Shown one piece after another: positions 58,899 through 64,000 of a DNA stretch of 64,000 nucleotides. The first letter of the stretch is position 1. Each line of letters begins with the position of its first letter. This DNA is from Marivivens donghaensis (GTDB lineage: Bacteria > Pseudomonadota > Alphaproteobacteria > Rhodobacterales > Rhodobacteraceae), in the NCBI RefSeq assembly GCF_030410045.1, contig NZ_JAUFRA010000001.1, positions 248,001 through 312,000 of the forward strand, written 5' to 3'. Below the pieces are notes generated by a model that was not told the origin of the DNA, ran no database searches, and saw only the letters and a program-made list of their open reading frames with translations. Made by a program: the position numbers and the translations under genes.

Positions 58899-60109
58899 TT
58901 CAACAGTGCCTTCAGGTCGGTCGTTTCATCGACCATGACCTCGGGCGCGGGTGATTTTCCGGCTTCGATGAGGCGTTTGCCGACCATGTAGTCTCGGCCT
59001 GCGTTGATGGCGTCGACGGCGATGAGGGTGTCGCCTTGGTAGTACCAGTGGACGCGGGCGTCGGGGGTGTCGGCGTAGGTTTTGACGTGGACGGCATCGT
59101 AGCCGATGTTGAGGCCCGCGATCTGCAGTTTCACGTCGTATTGGTCCGACCAGAACCACGGTTTAGGAATGTAGTCGACCGATCCGCCCATCATGTTTTT
59201 GGCGACGACCTCGGCTTGATCGATGGCGTTGCCGACGCTTTCGATGCGCAGGCGCTGGCCTTTGAAGGTCAGGTTCGCGCAGTCGCCTGCGGCCCAGATA
59301 TGCGGAACGGTCGTGCGGCCATGGGCGTCGGTGTCGATGCCGTTCGAACAGGCAGCGCCCGCGGCCTCGGCGAGGATGGTTGCGGGCATAATCCCGACGC
59401 CAACAATCGCAAAATCAACGTCGAGTTTGGTGCCATCCGAGAGAACCGCACCCGTCACGCGGTCGGTGCCCACCAGATGATCGAGGCCGACGCTTTCGAC
59501 GATGTTCACGCCACGTTGGGTGTGGAGATCGCGGAAGTAATCAGAGGTCTCAGGACAGGCCACGCGCTGCAAAATGCGCGGCGCCATTTCAACGAGGGTG
59601 ACCTCGCAGCCCTTTTTTGCGGCAACGGCGGCGGCTTCGAGGCCGATATACCCGCCCCCAATGACCAAGAGCTTGCGGCCCGCCGTGAACTCTGGCGCCA
59701 TGGTGTCCGCGTCCTTGAGGTCACGAACCGTGTAAACACCGTCCAAATTTCCACCAATCGCCGAAGGCAGCGTGCGCGGGTGTGACCCCGTGCAGATCGC
59801 CAATTCGTCATATGCCATCTCGACCTCACCCTGCAGGGTGATGGTCTTAGCCTCAGCGTTCACACCCACAACGCGGGTGTCGAGCATCAGGTCGATGTTG
59901 TTCTCCGCATACCACTCAGGCGCACGAAGCAAGAGGCGGGAGAGCTCCATTTCACCAAGCATATAAGCCTTGGACAGAGGCGGACGCTGATAGGGATGGA
60001 CAGGCTCTGCCCCGATCAAGGTGATCTTTCCCTCAAACCCATCGGCCCGCAAACGCGCAACAAGCGTTGCACCCGCTTGGCCTGCGCCAATCACGACAAA
60101 ATGTTGCAT
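58895..60109 (-). CDS. FAD-dependent ferredoxin reductase-type oxidoreductase
   Basis: A 404-residue flavoprotein of the putidaredoxin/rhodocoxin reductase family, which passes electrons from NAD(P)H to a [2Fe-2S] ferredoxin. The FAD motif is VVIGAGQAGATLVARLR (about 5-21), YQRPPLSKAYM is typical, the NAD motif is LLVIGGGYIGLEAAAVAAKKG, and the second FAD motif is HIWAAGDCA. No ferredoxin or P450 gene is adjacent. The last 130 or so codons end in C far more often than the first half, unlike neighbouring genes. Confidence 0.9.
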   Translation of the reverse strand: MQHFVVIGAGQAGATLVARLRADGFEGKITLIGAEPVHPYQRPPLSKAYMLGEMELSRLLLRAPEWYAENNIDLMLDTRVVGVNAEAKTITLQGEVEMAYDELAICTGSHPRTLPSAIGGNLDGVYTVRDLKDADTMAPEFTAGRKLLVIGGGYIGLEAAAVAAKKGCEVTLVEMAPRILQRVACPETSDYFRDLHTQRGVNIVESVGLDHLVGTDRVTGAVLSDGTKLDVDFAIVGVGIMPATILAEAAGAACSNGIDTDAHGRTTVPHIWAAGDCANLTFKGQRLRIESVGNAIDQAEVVAKNMMGGSVDYIPKPWFWSDQYDVKLQIAGLNIGYDAVHVKTYADTPDARVHWYYQGDTLIAVDAINAGRDYMVGKRLIEAGKSPAPEVMVDETTDLKALLK

Positions 60110-60195
60110 CGCTGCCTCCGATTTCTATGGTCTCTTTTTAAGCGGAGCCTATATCTTAGCGCGTGCTGCATGCAATTCAGAACAGGGGAAATAAC

Positions 60196-60684
60196 ATGTC
60201 GATTTCGGTAGGGGATAAGCTTCCTGAGGCAACTTTGTTGCGTATGGGCGAAAACGGGCCAGAGCAGGTTGCTCTGTCGGGGCTTACTGCTGGCAAAAAA
60301 GTTGTAATTTTCGGTTTGCCGGGTGCCTACACAGGCACATGTTCGACCGCCCACGTGCCGAGCTTTGTTCGCAACAAGGCGGCGCTGGACGAAAAGGGCG
60401 TCGATGCCGTGATTTGTGTGTCCGTGAACGATCCATTCGTGATGAAAGCATGGGGCGAAGCGACGGGTGCGACGGCAGCAGGTTTGCATTTCTTGGGTGA
60501 CGCGTCGGCTGAGTTTACCAAAGCGATCGGGCTTGACTTCACGGCCCCACCGGCAGGTTTCTACGATCGCTCCAAACGGTACACGCTATTGGCTGAAGAT
60601 GGTGTTGTGAAAATCCTCAACCTCGAAGAAAGCCCGGGGGTTTGCGAGTTGTCGGCGGCTGAAACGCTTCTCGACCAGCTGTGA
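60196..60684 (+). CDS. Peroxiredoxin, Prx5 type
   Basis: A 162-residue thiol peroxidase reducing hydrogen peroxide and alkyl hydroperoxides. The peroxidatic Cys is C49 in PGAYTGTCSTAHVPSF. A second Cys near the C-terminus (SPGVCELS) is placed like the resolving Cys of atypical two-Cys Prx5. The ATG at 60196 follows AGGGGAAATAAC; an ATG at 60163 would add 11 residues not usual in the family. It is a single-gene unit, divergent from the ferredoxin reductase, with a strong terminator. Confidence 0.94.
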   Translation: MSISVGDKLPEATLLRMGENGPEQVALSGLTAGKKVVIFGLPGAYTGTCSTAHVPSFVRNKAALDEKGVDAVICVSVNDPFVMKAWGEATGATAAGLHFLGDASAEFTKAIGLDFTAPPAGFYDRSKRYTLLAEDGVVKILNLEESPGVCELSAAETLLDQL

Positions 60685-60690
60685 AATGAC

Positions 60691-60718
60691 AAAACGGCGG
60701 GGATTTCCCCGCCGTTTT
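60691..60718. terminator. Bidirectional terminator after peroxiredoxin
   Basis: A 12-bp perfect stem (AAAACGGCGGGG / CCCCGCCGTTTT) with loop ATTT lies between convergent genes. Confidence 0.9.
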
Positions 60719-60721
60719 CAT

Positions 60722-61570
60722 TTAAGCCTGATTGTTCAGAACTGTTCGTGTCGGGAATGGAATGTCGATGCCAGCTTTGTCCAGCGCTTCCTTCACCTGA
60801 CGCTTCATGTCGGCCTGATATTGGAAGTAGTCGCTCGATTTCACCCAAACTCGGCAGAGGAAATCGACTGAAAAATCGCCCAAATTATTGACCTGAAGGA
60901 ACGGTACAGGGTCAGCCAGTGATCGTGGGTCGGCTAGAATGGTATCGCGGATCACCTGTTCAGCCAGTTTCAGATCAGCCCCATAGCCGACACCGAAAAT
61001 CCACTCTGCGCGACGTGTTTGGTTAACCGAGAAGTTGGTGATCGTGTTTCCCCAAACTTGCGCGTTGGGCACGATGACCTGAACGTTTCCAGCGTCGGCA
61101 AGCTCTGTGTAGTTCAAGGAAATGTCTTTGACGGTGCCAGACACGCCGCTCACTTGGACAAAATCGCCGATCTTAATCGGGCGGAATAGGATGATCATTA
61201 CGCCCGCGGCTACGTTCGATAGCGTTCCCTGAAGGGCCAAGCCAATTGCCAAACCTGCCGCACCGATTAGAGCAACGAGCGATGTTGTCTGGATGCCGAA
61301 TGTGTTCAGGACAAAGAGGGACGCAAATGCGAGGATCAAGTAACGCACGATGTTGCCCAAGAAGTTGAACAACGTGACATCAAGATGTTTGTTTCGGCCA
61401 CCGATCGCAACGATACGCCGCCGTACCCAGCCCGACAGCACAAACCCCAACACGATGATCAGTACGACTGAGAGGATATCCCCAGCGAGGCCCGCGACGA
61501 ATTCGAGTGTTAGGTAGTCAGCAATGGTTTTGCCGTTGTAGATTTCGGTTTGCAGCAGGTCTTGCATCAT
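60722..61570 (-). CDS. Mechanosensitive channel, MscS family
   Basis: A 282-residue small-conductance channel: three membrane helices (about 25-50, 70-90, 95-125), the third with the Gly/Ala-rich pore stretch GAAGLAIGLALQGTLSNVAAGVMI in outline, then the beta domain (RPIKIGDFVQVSGVSGTVKDI) and a cytoplasmic alpha/beta end. It opens on osmotic downshock. The start overlaps the phhB stop as ATGA. Confidence 0.93.
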   Translation of the reverse strand: MMQDLLQTEIYNGKTIADYLTLEFVAGLAGDILSVVLIIVLGFVLSGWVRRRIVAIGGRNKHLDVTLFNFLGNIVRYLILAFASLFVLNTFGIQTTSLVALIGAAGLAIGLALQGTLSNVAAGVMIILFRPIKIGDFVQVSGVSGTVKDISLNYTELADAGNVQVIVPNAQVWGNTITNFSVNQTRRAEWIFGVGYGADLKLAEQVIRDTILADPRSLADPVPFLQVNNLGDFSVDFLCRVWVKSSDYFQYQADMKRQVKEALDKAGIDIPFPTRTVLNNQA

Positions 61571-61833
61571 CGTCCTTCAAGTTCTTCCATTTTTTCGGCC
61601 AGCTTGATGTCCTTCTCCGTCAGACCGCCAGCATCGTGTGTGGTGAGTTTCACAACCACCGTTTTGTAAGAGTTAGACCATTCGGGGTGATGATTCCACT
61701 TTTCCGCCCAAAAAGCGGCGCGGGTCATGAAACCAAAGGCGTCGACAAAGTTGCGAAACACGAATGTTTTTTGGATCGCAGTGCCATCATCGGTCTTCGT
61801 CCAGCCTTTGGCGGCAAGGGTGGTGATGTCCAT
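61567..61833 (-). CDS. phhB: 4a-hydroxytetrahydrobiopterin dehydratase
   Basis: An 88-residue pterin carbinolamine dehydratase. The catalytic motif EKWNHHPEWSNSY is intact. It regenerates pterin cofactors; in bacteria it usually accompanies phenylalanine hydroxylase, but no such gene is in the window. It could also act on molybdopterin-related pterins. It is linked by a TAATG junction to the gene upstream and by ATGA to the channel gene downstream. Confidence 0.93.
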   Translation of the reverse strand: MDITTLAAKGWTKTDDGTAIQKTFVFRNFVDAFGFMTRAAFWAEKWNHHPEWSNSYKTVVVKLTTHDAGGLTEKDIKLAEKMEELEGR

Positions 61834-63005
61834 TAATCTTGCTCCTCGATTGTCGTGGATTTGAATGGTCCGTAATCCGTCAGGATCTCTATTTCTTCGT
61901 CGATAAGCTGACGTTCATGATCTAGAAAATCTGACACGGCGGCGCGAAACGATGGATTTGCGATCCAGTGAAGGGAATGTGTCGGGTTCGGTAAATACCC
62001 GCGCGCCAGTTTGTGTTCACCCTGCGCCCCTGCTTCGACTCTCAGACCGTGGGCGATCGCGTAGTCGATGGCTTGATAGTAGCAGAGTTCGAAATGAAGG
62101 CAGAGGTGATGTTCGGTGCAACCCCAGTAGCGGCCAAAGAGGGTGTCGCGACCGATGAAGTTCAGTGCACCAGCGACAGGGCGGTCATCGGATAGAGCAA
62201 GTACCAGCAGTATTTCGTCCCTGAGTGTATTATGGGCGATGTCGAAAAACGCGCGAGTCAGATAGGGCGATCCCCATTTGCGACTGCCTGTGTCTTGGTA
62301 AAACCGCCAGAAATAGTCCCAGTGTTCGGCCTGTATCTCATCGCCCGTGAAGCTTTTGATCTCACCACCGAACCTTTGCGCCTGTTCGCGTTCTTTGCGG
62401 ATCGCTTTGCGTTTGCGGCTGGAGAGGTCGTTCAGAAAATCGTCAAAGCTGTCATACCCGCGATTTTCCCAATGGAACTGCTGTCCAACACGGTGGAGCA
62501 ATCCCATTGATTGACCCGCGATGGCCTCGTCCTCAGTGCAAAACGTGACGTGCATGGATGACAGACCATTGTCGGAAGCCAATTGAACCGTGCCTTGTAT
62601 CAAAGCCGAGAGTGCCTCTGCCTCATAGCCCGCTCTTGTTAGGAACCGCCGACCTGTGGCGGGGGTAAACGGCACCGCGATTTGGAGCTTTGGATAATAC
62701 TGACCGCCCGCCCGTTGCAGCGCATCGGCCCAGCTGTGGTCAAAGACATATTCCCCTTGAGAGTGACTTTTGACGTAGAGCGGTGCGACGCCGATGATCT
62801 GGTCTGCTTTGGTCGCGACAAGGTATCGTGGGTCCCATCCTGTCCCGCGCCCAACCGAACCGCTCAGTTCTAAGGCTGACAGAAACCGATGCGTTGTGAA
62901 TGGATCAATAGGGCGGCCACCAGACGGATTTGCGCAGGCATCCCAGTCCTCTGCTGGGATGTCGGCGATGGCGCTTCTCATTGATATTTCAATCACGTCG
63001 GTCAT
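61833..63005 (-). CDS. FemAB/GNAT-like peptidoglycan-related protein (COG3146 type)
   Basis: A 390-residue protein of the COG3146 group, annotated elsewhere as a predicted N-acyltransferase. Recognisable blocks are PAEDWDACANPSGG near the start, HSWADALQRAGGQYYPKLQIAVPFTP in outline, LNDLSSRKRKAIRKEREQA and KLARGYLPNPTHSLHWI. No signal or membrane segment is seen. The acceptor is unknown; the fold resembles FemX-type aminoacyl transferases. It overlaps phhB by one base and follows the GDPD gene by 31 bases. Confidence 0.85.
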   Translation of the reverse strand: MTDVIEISMRSAIADIPAEDWDACANPSGGRPIDPFTTHRFLSALELSGSVGRGTGWDPRYLVATKADQIIGVAPLYVKSHSQGEYVFDHSWADALQRAGGQYYPKLQIAVPFTPATGRRFLTRAGYEAEALSALIQGTVQLASDNGLSSMHVTFCTEDEAIAGQSMGLLHRVGQQFHWENRGYDSFDDFLNDLSSRKRKAIRKEREQAQRFGGEIKSFTGDEIQAEHWDYFWRFYQDTGSRKWGSPYLTRAFFDIAHNTLRDEILLVLALSDDRPVAGALNFIGRDTLFGRYWGCTEHHLCLHFELCYYQAIDYAIAHGLRVEAGAQGEHKLARGYLPNPTHSLHWIANPSFRAAVSDFLDHERQLIDEEIEILTDYGPFKSTTIEEQD

Positions 63006-63036
63006 GGCTACAAAACTGTGCGGCCTGTTCGCGTGG

Positions 63037-63786
63037 TCAAGCGAGATACCCTTCGAAAGTGATGTTATCCGCGATTTGGCGAGCGTTTTTTTCCTCTTCG
63101 GTGGAACGGATCGTCCAGCACACGATTTTTGCCCCCATTTCGGCCAACTCCGCTACGCGCTTGGCGTCCAATTCGTCGTGCTGATGACTAATGAAACAAG
63201 CGCCTGCCGTTTCATAATCGGGGATCAACGCAAGCCGCTCTCGTGTGACCTTGGGGATCGTTGGCCAATCTTCGGAAACATAATTGCAAGTGGTTAGGCC
63301 GCGAGGAATATCGGGCAAGACAGTCGCCATATGGGCCACGGAATGTGGGTTGAACGACATGACCGCCACGGGGCCTTTGTAGTCCTTCAACAACGCCGCA
63401 GTGGCGTCTTCCAACGGGCCGACTTTGGGGCCAAGCGCGCCATCCTGATCCTTAATCTCGATCAACAGGGGCACACGGCCAGACACCTGCTCAAGAACCT
63501 CTTCAAGGGTCGGAATAGTGTCGGTGCCACCTGCCAGGGTGATCTGTGATAGCTCGGCTGAGGTTCGTTGGGCGACTGCACCCGTTTCATTTGTCAGGCG
63601 GTTCAGCGCGTAGTCGTGAAAAACCATCGGCACGCCATCTTTGGACAGTTGGAGGTCGATCTCGATCCCGTAGCCCTTGTCGATGGCGGCCTGAATGGCG
63701 CTGGGGCTGTTTTCTACCCGACCGGCGGCTTTGTCGTGCAAGGCGCGATGAGCAATTGGGCGGGTCAGAAAATCAGCAGGCAGCAT
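63037..63786 (-). CDS. Glycerophosphodiester phosphodiesterase
   Basis: A 249-residue cytoplasmic-type enzyme hydrolysing glycerophosphodiesters to glycerol 3-phosphate and an alcohol. The GDPD motifs are AHRALHDKAAGRVENSPSA (His, Arg, Glu), GIEIDLQLSKDGVPMVFHDY (Glu, Asp, His) and LLIEIKD. The end IVCWTIRSTEEE also fits. The usual HRG is HRA here. It overlaps the RidA gene by one base (TAATG). Confidence 0.92.
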   Translation of the reverse strand: MLPADFLTRPIAHRALHDKAAGRVENSPSAIQAAIDKGYGIEIDLQLSKDGVPMVFHDYALNRLTNETGAVAQRTSAELSQITLAGGTDTIPTLEEVLEQVSGRVPLLIEIKDQDGALGPKVGPLEDATAALLKDYKGPVAVMSFNPHSVAHMATVLPDIPRGLTTCNYVSEDWPTIPKVTRERLALIPDYETAGACFISHQHDELDAKRVAELAEMGAKIVCWTIRSTEEEKNARQIADNITFEGYLA

Positions 63787-64000
63787 TATGCGATCTCGAA
63801 TACAGCGTCGATTTCGACGGCGACGCCCAAGGGCAGCGCAGCAACGCCCACGGCCGAACGTGCGTGGCGGCCAATGTCACCCAGAGCTTCAACGAGGAAG
63901 TCAGAGGCGCCGTTCACGACCTTGGGCTGGTCATGGAAATCGGGGGCCGATGCGACGAAGGCGTTCAGTTTTACAACGCGCACCAGACGATCAATGTCAC
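63786..64000 (-). CDS. RidA family protein (partial)
   Basis: The frame runs through the right edge of the window; 70 residues are visible, read DIDRLVRVVKLNAFVASAPDF at the start. The end GRHARSAVGVAALPLGVAVEIDAVFEI is the RidA signature, with the Arg that holds the imine or enamine substrate. RidA proteins hydrolyse reactive 2-aminoacrylate-type intermediates. An internal GTG is not the start. It overlaps the GDPD gene by one base. Confidence 0.93.
   Translation of the reverse strand, partial: DIDRLVRVVKLNAFVASAPDFHDQPKVVNGASDFLVEALGDIGRHARSAVGVAALPLGVAVEIDAVFEIA

Noticed and set aside
1..64000. Mobile elements, CRISPR arrays, prophage or defence genes
   Set aside because: No transposase, integrase, terminal inverted repeats, spaced direct repeats or defence domains were seen in either strand.

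Overview
The window is ordinary chromosome of an alphaproteobacterium, almost certainly a marine member of the Rhodobacteraceae (Roseobacter group). Pointers to this are an FnrL regulator divergent from hemN and next to a ccoNOQP-ccoGHIS cbb3 oxidase cluster, an MbfA-type iron exporter, glutathione-dependent formaldehyde oxidation, a TRAP solute-binding protein, and small families common in this group (DUF2794, DUF6478-like). No rRNA, CRISPR array, insertion sequence, integrase or prophage gene is visible. Genes are densely packed, often with ATGA or TAATG junctions, and many units end in clear rho-independent hairpins. The first and last genes are cut by the window edges.

Layout. 1-6 kb: end of a lytic transglycosylase, rppH, then a leftward gpmI-envC-like-ctpA operon and mbfA. 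6-9 kb: a small secreted protein and a TetR regulator sharing a 16-bp operator motif, formaldehyde dehydrogenase, an I78-type lipoprotein and a DUF2794 protein. 9-18 kb: an NlpC/P60 and M17 peptidase pair, beta-carbonic anhydrase, a 550-bp intergenic zone with tandem hairpins and a tiny Arg-rich ORF, asd, an MFS carrier, an acetyltransferase with a large palindrome at its start, hemN and fnrL. 18-27 kb: universal stress protein divergent from ccoNOQP, then ccoGHIS, with FNR boxes before ccoN and ccoG. 27-34 kb: tRNA-Pro(CGG), an EamA carrier, leuB separated from leuCD by a membrane protein and an exported EEP-family protein. 34-41 kb: rsfS-rlmH, an AEC carrier, an operon of S-formylglutathione hydrolase, DUF188 protein, HAD phosphatase and ornithine cyclodeaminase-like protein, an MFS carrier and zapE. 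41-50 kb: LysM and rhodanese proteins, a segment with eight GANTC sites, folC-accD, a lipoprotein, a DUF6478-like pair, fadH and a LysR regulator. 50-64 kb: a zinc-type CDF exporter with divergent MerR regulator, an OmpA-family protein, a GNAT-AhpD fusion, a CinA-type protein, sfsA, map, an orphan TRAP binding protein, a HAD phosphatase, rsmD, a ferredoxin reductase, a peroxiredoxin, an MscS channel, phhB, an FemAB-like protein, a GDPD and a RidA protein.

How it fits together. The best-integrated block is microaerobic respiration: FnrL, hemN (anaerobic haem synthesis), the cbb3 oxidase and its copper-supply and assembly proteins, and a stress protein next to an FNR box. Metal and redox homeostasis recurs (MbfA, CDF/MerR, peroxiredoxin, AhpD-like domain). 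The least explained material is intergenic: the hairpin zone at 12.7-12.9 kb, the 36-bp palindrome at 15.9 kb, the GANTC cluster at 42.9-43.1 kb, the inverted repeat at 49.4 kb, and a possible coupled leader peptide in front of rsfS. All functions are assigned by reading the sequence; no database search was run.
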